From DUUI01 sp964345765 (lineage in GTDB: Bacteria; Bacillota_I; Bacilli_A; Erysipelotrichales; Erysipelotrichaceae), in contig CAYFSJ010000010.1 of the NCBI GenBank assembly GCA_964345765.1, positions 1 through 40,044 of the forward strand: DNA of 40,044 nucleotides, written 5' to 3'. The notes under the pieces were generated by a model, which worked only from the letters and a program-made list of their open reading frames with translations, was not told where the DNA came from and made no database searches. Shown here piece by piece: positions 29,706 through 38,667 of the stretch. How positions within the stretch are numbered: position 1 is the first letter of the stretch; every line of letters starts with the position of its first letter. The translations under genes and the position numbers were made by a program.

Positions 29706-31862
29706 GTGCAAATCTACGATAGCTTAAATCCACAGCAACAAAAAGCTGTTTTTTCTAATCATAAATATGTCCGAGTAATTGCTGGTGCGGGATCAGGTAA
29801 AACTCGGGTTTTAACTTTACGTATCGTCCATCTTATAAAGGATTTAAATGTGGCACCTTATAAAATCTGTGCTCTTACTTTTACCAATAAAGCGAGTAAT
29901 GAGATGAAAGAACGTCTAAAAGCGTATCTTGGTGAAGCAGGTTCAGGTGTATGGTTATCGACCATCCATTCCTTATGTGTGCGTATTTTAAGAGAAGATA
30001 TCAATGCTTTGGATTATCCTCGAAACTTTACAATCTTAGATGCAACTGATCAAAGAGCAGTCTTAAAAGAAGCTTATCGTGAATTTGGATATGATGTTAA
30101 GGAAATCTCTTTTAATCAAGCATTGGACTATATTGGCAATAACAAGGGAGCGGAAGTAAGTGTTAAGCGAGCTTTTGAGTTGGCCTATAGTTCAGAGCAT
30201 GAATATAAAAAAGCAAAAATATATGAATATTATGATAATCGTCTAAAACAAATGTATGGTTTGGATTTTGATGACTTATTGTTATTTACTGTTAGACTAT
30301 TTAAAACACATCCAGGGGTATTAGAGAAATGGCAAAAACGTCATGATCATTACTTAGTGGATGAGTACCAAGATATTGACCATATTCAAAATGAACTCAT
30401 TAAATTATTGGTATCAACACGCAATTCACTATATGTTGTGGGTGACCCAGACCAAACGATTTATACATGGCGGGGTGCTGATGTCAATATTATTTTGGAT
30501 TTCGTTAAATTATTTAAACCGAGTGAAACAGTATTGTTGACTCAAAACTATCGTTCGACTAACTCAATATTAAAGGGCGCTAATGCCTTAATTTCTCATA
30601 ATAAATATCGCGAAGAGAAAGAGTTATTTACTGAGATTGAATCTGAAGATAAGATTTTACATATGACCTTAAATTCTTCTGAAGAAGAAGCGAATTGGAT
30701 TGTTTCAAGAATTGAACATTTGTATCAAGAGGATACACCTTATCAGAATATCGCAATCTTGTATCGTTCTAACTACTTATCTAGAGCGATTGAAAAAGGA
30801 CTAATCTTAAATTCAATTCCATATGTGATTTATGGTGGGACTCGATTCTATGATCGAGCTGAAATTAAGGATGTATTATCGTATTTAAGAATGTGTGTTA
30901 TTGCGGATGACTTATCATTTTTAAGAACAGTAAATTTACCTAAGCGTGGTTTAGGTCCTAAAACTATTGATAAATTACGTGCTATATCTTTAGAGAAGAA
31001 TTGTACTTTATATGAGGTGGCTAAAAATTATTCACCATTATCTGGTCAACAGGGAGCGAATCTTGCGGGTTATGTAGCCTTAATTGAAAAATTAAAAGTT
31101 CGCTCTTTAGAAAAACCACTTGATAAACTAATTACGGATATTTTAGATCTATCTCTATTAAGAGACTATTATCAAGAAAACAATGAATTAGATCGTGTTG
31201 AGAACGTTAAAGAATTAATTTCTGATGCTCAATCCTTTATTAATACTTATCCTGAAGCTAACCTTGATGAATATTTACAGTCGGTTGCTTTGTATGGTGA
31301 TAAGAGTGAATCTGCGCCAGATGCGGTTCAATTAATGACGATTCATGCCTCCAAAGGACTTGAATTTGATCATGTCTTTATTTGTGGATTATCTGAAGGA
31401 GTCTTTCCTAATGAAAGAGCGATGTCGGATGGAAAAAGAGGCTTAGAAGAAGAGCGTAGACTGGCCTATGTGGCGATGACTCGTGCCAAGAAACGACTCT
31501 ATTTAACGGATGCCCAAGGGTTCTCATTTGTGTTAAATAAAGGACAGGTTACTTCTCGTTTTTTAAGTGAAATTGATGATGAAGTCATCGAACATCAACA
31601 AATGGGTTATTATGGACAAGTAGAGGCCAAACCGACGGCTGTTGAGAGAAATTCAATCCTTAGAGGGGGTAGATTTTCTAATGCTCCAACTACCAATTAT
31701 AAGAAGAGTGATATCGTTGTTCACACAACTTTTGGTGAGGGCGTTATTATTAAAATTGAAGATGGAATGGCTGATATTGCCTTTAGTCATCCTTATGGAA
31801 TAAAGACAGTGGTCTTAAATCATCCTGCCATCAGTAAGAAGGAGAGAAAGTACGATGCTTAA
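29706..31862 (+). CDS. pcrA: ATP-dependent DNA helicase PcrA/UvrD
   Basis: A 718-aa superfamily 1A 3'-5' helicase for repair and rolling-circle replication. It begins IYDSLNPQQQKAVF (Q motif), Walker A is 'AGAGSGKT', motif II is 'VDEYQDI', motif III 'VVGDPDQTIYTWRGAD', motif IV region 'LTQNYRST', motif V 'MTIHASKGLEFDHVF' and motif VI 'LAYVAMTRAKKRL'. The C-terminus has a Tudor-like RNA polymerase-binding domain ('VVHTTFGEGVIIKIEDG'). The frame runs up to GTG 29664, but that would place the promoter inside the gene; GTG 29706 after GGTGAT fits better. ligA overlaps its end by 8 bp, the standard pcrA-ligA pair. Confidence 0.96.
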   Translation: MQIYDSLNPQQQKAVFSNHKYVRVIAGAGSGKTRVLTLRIVHLIKDLNVAPYKICALTFTNKASNEMKERLKAYLGEAGSGVWLSTIHSLCVRILREDINALDYPRNFTILDATDQRAVLKEAYREFGYDVKEISFNQALDYIGNNKGAEVSVKRAFELAYSSEHEYKKAKIYEYYDNRLKQMYGLDFDDLLLFTVRLFKTHPGVLEKWQKRHDHYLVDEYQDIDHIQNELIKLLVSTRNSLYVVGDPDQTIYTWRGADVNIILDFVKLFKPSETVLLTQNYRSTNSILKGANALISHNKYREEKELFTEIESEDKILHMTLNSSEEEANWIVSRIEHLYQEDTPYQNIAILYRSNYLSRAIEKGLILNSIPYVIYGGTRFYDRAEIKDVLSYLRMCVIADDLSFLRTVNLPKRGLGPKTIDKLRAISLEKNCTLYEVAKNYSPLSGQQGANLAGYVALIEKLKVRSLEKPLDKLITDILDLSLLRDYYQENNELDRVENVKELISDAQSFINTYPEANLDEYLQSVALYGDKSESAPDAVQLMTIHASKGLEFDHVFICGLSEGVFPNERAMSDGKRGLEEERRLAYVAMTRAKKRLYLTDAQGFSFVLNKGQVTSRFLSEIDDEVIEHQQMGYYGQVEAKPTAVERNSILRGGRFSNAPTTNYKKSDIVVHTTFGEGVIIKIEDGMADIAFSHPYGIKTVVLNHPAISKKERKYDA

Positions 31863-33840
31863 TCGAATTAATGAACTAAGAAAAAAACTTACTCAAGCGA
31901 ATATTGACTATCATGTGTTGGATAACCCGACTATTTCAGATAAAGAATATGACCAAGATTTAAATGAATTGATTGAACTAGAGACTCAATATCCCCAGTA
32001 TGCGGATCCATCATCACCGACACAAAAGATTGGTGGGCAGGTCAGTAGCAAGTTTGAGAAGGTTACACATAAGAATCCATTATTCTCGTTATCCAATGCT
32101 TTTAATGATGAGGATTTAAGAGCTTTTGATAAGCGAGTGACCAATGAAGTTGGACCTGTTGATTATGTGGTTGAATTAAAAATTGATGGTTTAGCGATGG
32201 CTGTTGAATTTCAAAACGGTCAGTATTATCAAGCGGTTACCAGAGGTGATGGTAAGGTAGGTGAAGATGTAAGTAACAATGTGAAGACGATTCGCTCTCT
32301 GCCGTTATCAACAAAAGATAATTTAAATTTACAAATAAGGGGCGAAGTATTTATGCCTCAACAATCATTCTTGAAGCTTAATGCAGCCAGAGAAGCCAAT
32401 GGAGAGGTTGTTTTTGCAAATACCCGAAATGCGGCAGCAGGAAGTATCCGACAACTTGATTCTTCGATTGCGGCTAAACGTGCTTTGGACGCTTTTTGGT
32501 ATACCTTAGTGGATCCTTTAGACTATGGTGTTACTTCTCAATGGGAAGCGCTACAGTTTTTAAAAGAGCAAGGATTTAAGGTGAATCAATATGTTTATCA
32601 TGTTAATAACATTGAAGAAGTGATTGAGAAAATTAAAGAGTTGGATCAATTAAGAACCACACTAGATTTTGATATTGATGGTGTTGTCATTAAGGTAAAT
32701 CCAATTGATAAACAAAATGAGTTGGGTTATACAGTTAGAGTCCCTAAGTTTGCGGTCGCATATAAATTCCCTGCAGAAGTTGCCCAGTCACAAGTTTTAG
32801 ATATTCATTTAACGGTTGGCAGAACTGGAAGAATTACACCTAATGCGAAACTTGCGCCTGTGTCATTGGGCGGTTCGATTGTTTCGGCAGCGACCTTACA
32901 TAATGAAGATTATATTAAAGATAAAGATATTCGAATTAATGATCGGGTCACTCTTCATAAAGCTGGAGAGATTATTCCTGAGATTATTGAAGCCTTACCT
33001 GAATTTAGAGAAGAAGAGTCTATGCCATATGAATTTCCAAGTGAGTGTCCAATTTGTGAGAGCGAGCTTGTACGTGATCCTTCTGCAGCAGCGACCTATT
33101 GTATTAATAGTGAATGTCCAGCTCGAATTGTTGAGGGGATTGTTCATTTTGCTTCTCGAAATGCGATGAATATTGATGGACTTGGTCAGGCTAGAGTCAA
33201 ACAAATGCATGAGGCAGGCTTATTAAATTCAATTGATGATATTTATCGATTAAAGGATAAAGTTGAGTTGTTGAAACAACTGGAGAAGTTTGGTGATAAA
33301 TCGATTCAGAATTTATTGAATGCGATTGAAGCGAGTAAACAAAATGAATTAAGCCAGCTTTTATTTGGATTAGGTATTTTACATGTAGGGTCTAAGGCGG
33401 CTAGTACGCTGGCTAGATATTTCAATAACATGGATGCTTTAATGCACGCAGATTATGACACATTGATTAAGATTGATGATGTTGGATCGGTGACGGCTCA
33501 ATCCTTGTTGGACTATTTTGAGAATGAACATAATACTTACTTAGTGGAGCATTTAGAGTCTTTGGGCGTGAATATGGAACAATCTCACCAAGAAGTTAAA
33601 GAATCAAGCTTATCTAATAAAAAAGTTGTCTTGACGGGTTCTTTAGAGAAGCTTACGCGAAAAGAGGCGACACAATTATTAGAGTCTTTTGGTGCGAGTT
33701 TATCATCATCGGTCTCTAAAAATACTGATTTAGTAATTGCGGGTGAGGCAGCTGGTTCTAAACTTGATAAAGCGAGAGAACTTAATATAGAAGTTTGGGA
33801 TGAGGATAGGTTCCTAACTGAGGTTAATTATGAAGCGTAG
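31855..33840 (+). CDS. ligA: NAD-dependent DNA ligase LigA
   Basis: A 661-aa DNA ligase. Domain Ia (Y/H residues near IDYHVLDNPTISDKEYD) is followed by the adenylation domain with the nucleophilic Lys109 in ELKIDG, then the OB domain (GRTGRITPNAKLAPVSLGGS), a four-Cys zinc finger (CPICESEL and CINSECPA), helix-hairpin-helix repeats and a C-terminal BRCT domain (KVVLTGSLEKLTRKEATQLLE). All parts are present at normal length. It seals nicks using NAD+ and is essential in most bacteria. It is translationally coupled to pcrA and to camS. Confidence 0.98.
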   Translation: MLNRINELRKKLTQANIDYHVLDNPTISDKEYDQDLNELIELETQYPQYADPSSPTQKIGGQVSSKFEKVTHKNPLFSLSNAFNDEDLRAFDKRVTNEVGPVDYVVELKIDGLAMAVEFQNGQYYQAVTRGDGKVGEDVSNNVKTIRSLPLSTKDNLNLQIRGEVFMPQQSFLKLNAAREANGEVVFANTRNAAAGSIRQLDSSIAAKRALDAFWYTLVDPLDYGVTSQWEALQFLKEQGFKVNQYVYHVNNIEEVIEKIKELDQLRTTLDFDIDGVVIKVNPIDKQNELGYTVRVPKFAVAYKFPAEVAQSQVLDIHLTVGRTGRITPNAKLAPVSLGGSIVSAATLHNEDYIKDKDIRINDRVTLHKAGEIIPEIIEALPEFREEESMPYEFPSECPICESELVRDPSAAATYCINSECPARIVEGIVHFASRNAMNIDGLGQARVKQMHEAGLLNSIDDIYRLKDKVELLKQLEKFGDKSIQNLLNAIEASKQNELSQLLFGLGILHVGSKAASTLARYFNNMDALMHADYDTLIKIDDVGSVTAQSLLDYFENEHNTYLVEHLESLGVNMEQSHQEVKESSLSNKKVVLTGSLEKLTRKEATQLLESFGASLSSSVSKNTDLVIAGEAAGSKLDKARELNIEVWDEDRFLTEVNYEA

Positions 33841-34918
33841 CTTATTACTTTTATTAGTGCTGTTAATCTTGACTGGATGTTTTGAAAATAATGATGAGCC
33901 TGAGCCAAGTGAAGATTTGGATGTGGCTATTTCTCAGGATGCCATTCAATATTATTCTGAGAATGAACGTTTTTCTTTGATTATTCCTTTTGTAGGATCT
34001 AGACAGCGTTTAACTCATGAACAGCGTTCTGTCTATAAGGAAGATACTTATGAAGTGACTAAACAACTTCAAAGTATGTCGGCACAATACTTTAATCCGA
34101 GTGATTATTATATTGCTGAGGGACGAATGATTAGTTCGGATCAATACACGAATTTACTTCGTTATAATTCTCAAGACTATCCGATGGGTTTAAATCCATC
34201 TTCTGATCAAGTGTTTGTGACTGAGAATGGACAAGAGATAACCCAACCAATTATTTTAGTGACTATGTATGAAATTGATTATTATACTACGCCTAATCGT
34301 GAGGATGGGGTTGCGGCCATGTCATTTGCGTTAGCACTAAATGGTAATTTAGAACAAAATGATAAATTAACGGATTCAGATCTGATTGAATATGGCGAGA
34401 ATGCTGCTCGGAAATTAGTTTCTTATTTAAGAACGATTCCGGATACTTCTCAAATTCCAATCTTTGTGGGTTTATATAATTTGAATAAGAGTGATTCGAC
34501 CTTGCCTGGTGGATTTATCTCGAGTGCTTATTTTGAGGGGAATAGTGGTCAGTTTGAGAGAATTAATCAAGAATGGGTTATCTTTCCTTCGACTAGAGCG
34601 AATCAATTAGCGCCTGATATTTCGACTGAATTTAATATTTTGAGAAATCAGGTCCAAACTTTCTTACCAGAAGAGAAAGTGGGTGTGGTTGGTCGAGCTC
34701 GATTAATTGATAATCAGGTTAATCAGCTTAATATAACATTGTCGACGACGGGTAAAACTTATTTAGAGGTCCAAGGATTAGCCCAATACGCATTTCAGTT
34801 AATGCAACAGCGTTTAGATCATTTTGACTTTGATATCTTAATTGATATTCAAGTCTTGGGTGATACGGTCATGGTCATTGAAAAGAAAGGTGAACAAATA
34901 AAAATGGTGGAATGGTGA
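33830..34918 (+). CDS. camS: CamS family sex-pheromone-type lipoprotein
   Basis: A 362-aa lipoprotein with a short signal peptide ending in the lipobox LILTGC. The body matches the CamS family found between ligA and gatC in many Bacilli: 'NPSDYYIAEGRMISSDQYTNLLRYNSQDYP', 'LGLNPS'-like 'MGLNPSSDQVFV', 'YEIDYYTT', and 'IPIFVGLYNLNKSDSTLPGGFISSAYF'. In some enterococci and staphylococci the cleaved signal peptide acts as a pheromone, but the body's function is unknown. The start overlaps ligA by 11 bp; its end overlaps gatC. The gene order itself supports the call. Confidence 0.9.
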   Translation: MKRSLLLLLVLLILTGCFENNDEPEPSEDLDVAISQDAIQYYSENERFSLIIPFVGSRQRLTHEQRSVYKEDTYEVTKQLQSMSAQYFNPSDYYIAEGRMISSDQYTNLLRYNSQDYPMGLNPSSDQVFVTENGQEITQPIILVTMYEIDYYTTPNREDGVAAMSFALALNGNLEQNDKLTDSDLIEYGENAARKLVSYLRTIPDTSQIPIFVGLYNLNKSDSTLPGGFISSAYFEGNSGQFERINQEWVIFPSTRANQLAPDISTEFNILRNQVQTFLPEEKVGVVGRARLIDNQVNQLNITLSTTGKTYLEVQGLAQYAFQLMQQRLDHFDFDILIDIQVLGDTVMVIEKKGEQIKMVEW

Positions 34919-35208
34919 AACAGCTGAGTAAAGAAAAAATCAAACTATTAGCGAATCATTTAATGTTTGATTTAAGTGAACAGGAAATTAATGATATTCA
35001 ACATGAGTTTGCGACATTATTAAAACAAATGGAGCTACTTAATGATATTGACACTGAGGGAGTAGAACCGATGGTATATCCTTATGAAATAATCTCTACT
35101 GCACTTAGAGATGACCAACAGAGTGAGCATCTAACACTCAAGGATGTGTTGTCTAATGCGCCAGATGCTCAAGATGACTATTTTGTGGTGCCAAAGGTGG
35201 TGGACTAA
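34912..35208 (+). CDS. gatC: Asp-tRNA(Asn)/Glu-tRNA(Gln) amidotransferase subunit C
   Basis: A 98-aa subunit that holds the GatA-GatB complex together. Typical sequence: 'KLLANHLMFDLSEQEINDIQHEF' then 'LNDIDTEGVEPMVYP' and a C-terminal 'LRDDQQSEHLTLKDVLSNAPDAQDDYFVVPKV'. The start could be ATG 34912 or GTG 34915. It ends on the first base of gatA's ATG. The presence of GatCAB implies that Gln-tRNA and/or Asn-tRNA is made by amidation of misacylated tRNA. Confidence 0.95.
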   Translation: MVKQLSKEKIKLLANHLMFDLSEQEINDIQHEFATLLKQMELLNDIDTEGVEPMVYPYEIISTALRDDQQSEHLTLKDVLSNAPDAQDDYFVVPKVVD

Positions 35209-36554
35209 TGTTAAGAAAAGCGGGAGAAGCTTTAAATGCTGTAACTGTCTATATTGATGAAGATAATCAAAATGATGGACCATTAAAAGGTAGAACTGTT
35301 GCGATTAAGGATAATATTTCGACCAAGGGTATTGAGACGACAGCTTCTAGTGGAATTTTAATTGATTATATTCCACCTTTTGATGCGACAATTATTACGA
35401 AGTTGCGTGAGGCTGGTGCACAGTTGGTGGCTAAAACAACGTTGGATGAATTAGCGCTGGGTGGGACTGGTTTAACTCCAGTTCAAGGACCTACGAACAA
35501 TCCATATAACAAGGAGCGTATTTCTGGTGGATCCAGTAGTGGGTCGGCCGCATTAATGGGTGCTCGTGTTGTTGATTTTGCGATTGGTAGTGATACGGGT
35601 GATTCAGTGAGAAAACCAGCTGCTTATTGTGGAGTTGTTGGTGTTAAGCCGACTTATGGTCGTATTTCTCGGTATGGTGTCATTCCTTATGCATCAAGTT
35701 TGGATCATGTTGGTTATTTTAGTGATACGGTGTTGGATAGCGCATTGATGCTCAATGTACTGGCTGGTCGTGATGAAAAAGACCATACCTCTTCTTTTGA
35801 ACCGGTGGATGATTATACTCAAATTACTGGAGAGTTAAAGGGGAAAACAATTGGTGTGATTGACAACTTACTTGAGGCTAAGGCGGATGATGAAATTAAA
35901 GAGCGTTTCTTAGCGTTGATTGACCAGTTAAAAGAGCAGGGTGTGACGATTAAACATTTTAAGTTTGATGCGACCCTACTTAAGACAATTCTTCCTGTAT
36001 ATTTCATTATTGCTAATTGTGAGGCGACTGCTAATCACGCAAATTTAGATGGGATTCGTTTTGGTCAACGAGTGGATGGGGAGTCCTTGTCTGATATTAT
36101 AATTAATTCTAGAACAAAAGGTTTTGGTCCTTTATTAAAAAGACGTTTTGTTATTGGTAGTTATGCTTTGGATGATGCTCATCAAGAAGAGTTATTTAGA
36201 AAGGCACAACGAGTTAGAAGAAAGATTGTTGAAGCTTATACAGAGATGATGAATCAAGTAGATGGTATTTTGACTTTGAGTACTGATACGGTGGCTCCTT
36301 TAAAAGCTAAGATGCAAGATGAAGAATTATCTTCGAATAAGATAATTGCTGAGAATCATTTGGTGTTGGATAACTTTAGTGGATTCCCTAGTATTTCATT
36401 ACCTTTGGGTCATCTCAATGGATTACCTTATGGGATTAATTTAGCTTCTTATTTGTTTAATGAAAAGACCATGTTTGATATGGCTTTAGGTTTGGAAAAA
36501 ATAATAGATTTTAATTCTTTAGATATGGAGGTAAATCCATGGCGTACGAAGTAA
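35208..36554 (+). CDS. gatA: Asp-tRNA(Asn)/Glu-tRNA(Gln) amidotransferase subunit A (N-terminally short)
   Basis: A 448-aa amidase-signature subunit that releases ammonia from glutamine. The Ser-cisSer-Lys triad is present as Lys34, Ser109 and Ser133, with the same mutual spacing as in the ~485-aa staphylococcal enzyme (75 and 24 residues). The catalytic Lys is about 45 residues closer to the N-terminus, so the usual N-terminal helices are missing. The nucleophile motif reads GSDTGDSVRKPA instead of the common GSDTGGSIRQPA. The rest (VVGVKPTYGRISRYGVIPYA, DGIRFGQR) is ordinary. It overlaps gatB by 16 bp. Confidence 0.95.
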   Translation: MLRKAGEALNAVTVYIDEDNQNDGPLKGRTVAIKDNISTKGIETTASSGILIDYIPPFDATIITKLREAGAQLVAKTTLDELALGGTGLTPVQGPTNNPYNKERISGGSSSGSAALMGARVVDFAIGSDTGDSVRKPAAYCGVVGVKPTYGRISRYGVIPYASSLDHVGYFSDTVLDSALMLNVLAGRDEKDHTSSFEPVDDYTQITGELKGKTIGVIDNLLEAKADDEIKERFLALIDQLKEQGVTIKHFKFDATLLKTILPVYFIIANCEATANHANLDGIRFGQRVDGESLSDIIINSRTKGFGPLLKRRFVIGSYALDDAHQEELFRKAQRVRRKIVEAYTEMMNQVDGILTLSTDTVAPLKAKMQDEELSSNKIIAENHLVLDNFSGFPSISLPLGHLNGLPYGINLASYLFNEKTMFDMALGLEKIIDFNSLDMEVNPWRTK

Positions 36555-37972
36555 CGATTGGAATTGAGATTCACTGTGAATTAAAAACCAACACAAAAAT
36601 GTTTTCGAATAGTGAAGTCCATTTTGATGGACCTGTAAATACTTATGTGAATGAGGTTGATTTAGGTTTACCTGGAACTTTACCGACTGTTAATAAAAAG
36701 GCGGTGGAGTATGCTTTGAAGCTATGTCATGCTTTAAATATGGAGATTGAACCTTTATTGAGATTCGATCGAAAGAACTATTTTTATTCTGACTTACCAA
36801 AAGGATTTCAGATTACTCAACAATTTCATCCAATTGGTGAGCATGGAATTTTACCAATCTTGGTTGATTATCAAGAAAAGAAAATTGGTGTAACTAGACT
36901 TCATTTGGAGGAGGATACGGCGAAACAACATCATTTAGAGGATAAAACATTAATTGATTTTAATCGTGCTGGAGTTCCTTTGATTGAGATTGTGTCTGAG
37001 CCACAAATACATAGTGCTAAGGAAGCAGCTGCTTATGTTTTAGCGATGAGAGAACTGGTCGTTTATTTGGGTGTTTCGGATGGCAAGATGGAAGAAGGTT
37101 CTATGCGTTGTGACGTGAATATTTCTCTGGCTAAAGAAGGTTCTGATAAATTAGGGACTAAAGTCGAGATTAAGAACTTGAATTCTATTAATAATGTTCA
37201 AAAAGCGATTGAGAAGGAAATTGAAAGACAAACAAAAGCGCTTGAAAATAATGAAGAAATTGTTCAATCGACAAGACGTTTTGATGAATCGATTCAAGAT
37301 ACTGTTTTAATGAGAGAGAAGGAAGGAGCGGTAGATTATCGCTATTTCCCTGAGCCTAATATTTTCCCGATTCTATTAGAAGAACAGTTTGTTAAGTCGG
37401 TGAAGGATAATTTAATTGAGTTACCACATGATCGTTATCTTCGATATGTTAATGAATTAGAGATTGATCCGGTTAATGCGTCCATCTTGGTGGCTAATAA
37501 GAATCTATCGGATTATTTTGATGAGCTTAATGATGACAAGACTGATCCAGTTCGTAGTTCGAACTATCTCATTTCTGAAGTAATGAGTTATGCGAATAAG
37601 AATAATGAAGATTTATTTGATTTATTTGATGTTATCCAACTTAGAAAATTGATTTCTTTACTTGGAGATAAAACATTGTCTAGCAAACAAGGAAAGATGG
37701 TCTTGCCTGAAATCTTATATAAAGAAAATACTGTTGATGAAATTATTGATAAACTTGGTTTGAAACAAGAGTCAGATCCTGTTGTTATTCAAAATTGGAT
37801 TGATGAAATCCTTGAGAATAATCCTTCTGTTATTGAAGATTTCTTGGCTGGTAAGGATAAATCGATTAAATTTGTTATGGGTCAAGTGATGAAACTATCG
37901 AGAGGTCAGGCTAACCCGGCTATGGCTAATAAGATGGTGAAACAGACATTGTTATCAAAGAAAGAAAACTAG
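36539..37972 (+). CDS. gatB: Asp-tRNA(Asn)/Glu-tRNA(Gln) amidotransferase subunit B
   Basis: A 477-aa subunit that phosphorylates the misacylated glutamate or aspartate and amidates it with ammonia from GatA. It has the signature start 'YEVTIGIEIHCELKTNTKMFSNS', 'DRKNYFYSDLPKGFQITQ', 'EEDTAKQ', 'NRAGVPLIEIVSEP' and 'GSMRCDVNIS', then the C-terminal YqeY-like tRNA-binding tail (NPAMANKMVKQTL). GGAGG lies inside gatA. Full length and intact. Confidence 0.97.
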   Translation: MAYEVTIGIEIHCELKTNTKMFSNSEVHFDGPVNTYVNEVDLGLPGTLPTVNKKAVEYALKLCHALNMEIEPLLRFDRKNYFYSDLPKGFQITQQFHPIGEHGILPILVDYQEKKIGVTRLHLEEDTAKQHHLEDKTLIDFNRAGVPLIEIVSEPQIHSAKEAAAYVLAMRELVVYLGVSDGKMEEGSMRCDVNISLAKEGSDKLGTKVEIKNLNSINNVQKAIEKEIERQTKALENNEEIVQSTRRFDESIQDTVLMREKEGAVDYRYFPEPNIFPILLEEQFVKSVKDNLIELPHDRYLRYVNELEIDPVNASILVANKNLSDYFDELNDDKTDPVRSSNYLISEVMSYANKNNEDLFDLFDVIQLRKLISLLGDKTLSSKQGKMVLPEILYKENTVDEIIDKLGLKQESDPVVIQNWIDEILENNPSVIEDFLAGKDKSIKFVMGQVMKLSRGQANPAMANKMVKQTLLSKKEN

Positions 37973-37980
37973 TGTATAAT
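37952..37980 (+). promoter_or_regulatory. promoter downstream of gatB
   Basis: TTATCA (37952-37957), a 17-nt spacer and TATAAT (37975-37980). It begins inside the gatB 3' end and would allow the last two genes to be transcribed separately. Confidence 0.6.
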
Positions 37981-38005
37981 GTAGGGGTTAAAAAGGAGGT
38001 TGTGC

Positions 38006-38665
38006 ATGGCTAAGAAAAAGATTACAAAAGCTGTTAAGTCTGCACCTCATGGAAAAGGTTATAACTCACTTTTAATTATCTTAGTAAGTTCAATTTTAAT
38101 TGCGATTCCATTATTCATTATTGGTCGTGTTATTTATGATTCCTATATGGAAGCGGGTGTACCAATTGTTGGTGAACGTTTCGAGAATGATATTGCTCAA
38201 GAAATTACCGAAGAGGATAGAACCAGAGTTGTGGATGCATTAAATACGTTATCCTATGTTGATGCTTCAGAGGCAAATTTACATTCAGCGACGCTTAAAG
38301 TACGGGTTGATATGAAGGATGATTTAACTCTGGAAGAATTACCGACTTTCCAATCAGAAATATATAACACCATTATTAGTGTTTTACCTGTTGAGACATA
38401 TTTTTCTCAGACAGCTGAAATGCGCAATTATGATTTAGAGGTTGCGATGTTTAATAATCCTAATACTTTGGATGTTCACGCAATTTTAGTGAAGAATTCA
38501 ATGATGGCTGCACCAAAGGTTAATATTGTGTCTTCACCACTAGATCCTGTGACGACTCAACAAGTGCTTGAGCGTATGAATCAGACGGTTGATCCAAATG
38601 CTCCAGTTGATCCAAATGCTCCGGTTGAGCCTCAACCTGAGCCTGAGCCACTACCTCAACCATAA
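38006..38665 (+). CDS. membrane-anchored protein of unknown function with Pro-rich tail
   Basis: A 219-aa protein I do not recognise. A basic start (MAKKKITKAVKSAPHGKG) precedes one membrane helix (residues ~22-45), followed by an external alpha/beta domain of ~135 residues (ITEEDRTRVVDALNTLSYVDASEANLHSATLKVRVDM). The tail is low-complexity, Pro/Glu-rich, with two copies of VDPNAP. The frame extends to TTG 38000, but ATG 38006 is correctly spaced from GGAGG at 37995. By position (between gatB and rlmCD) it takes the place that dgkB has in Bacillus, but it shows no lipid-kinase motif. Confidence 0.8.
   Translation: MAKKKITKAVKSAPHGKGYNSLLIILVSSILIAIPLFIIGRVIYDSYMEAGVPIVGERFENDIAQEITEEDRTRVVDALNTLSYVDASEANLHSATLKVRVDMKDDLTLEELPTFQSEIYNTIISVLPVETYFSQTAEMRNYDLEVAMFNNPNTLDVHAILVKNSMMAAPKVNIVSSPLDPVTTQQVLERMNQTVDPNAPVDPNAPVEPQPEPEPLPQP
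38588..38623 (+). repeat. two tandem 18-bp coding repeats
   Basis: GTTGATCCAAATGCTCCA is followed directly by the same 18-mer ending in G. The repeats encode VDPNAP twice and lead into an acidic Pro-rich tail, likely a cell-envelope spacer prone to slippage. Confidence 0.85.
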
Positions 38666-38667
38666 CT

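Noticed and set aside
32816..33169. Forward 117-aa open frame inside ligA
   Set aside because: It is an out-of-frame shadow of the OB/zinc-finger region of an intact ligA.
38588..38623. CRISPR-like or mobile repeat
   Set aside because: It is only two tandem 18-bp units in frame within a Pro-rich coding tail, without spacers.
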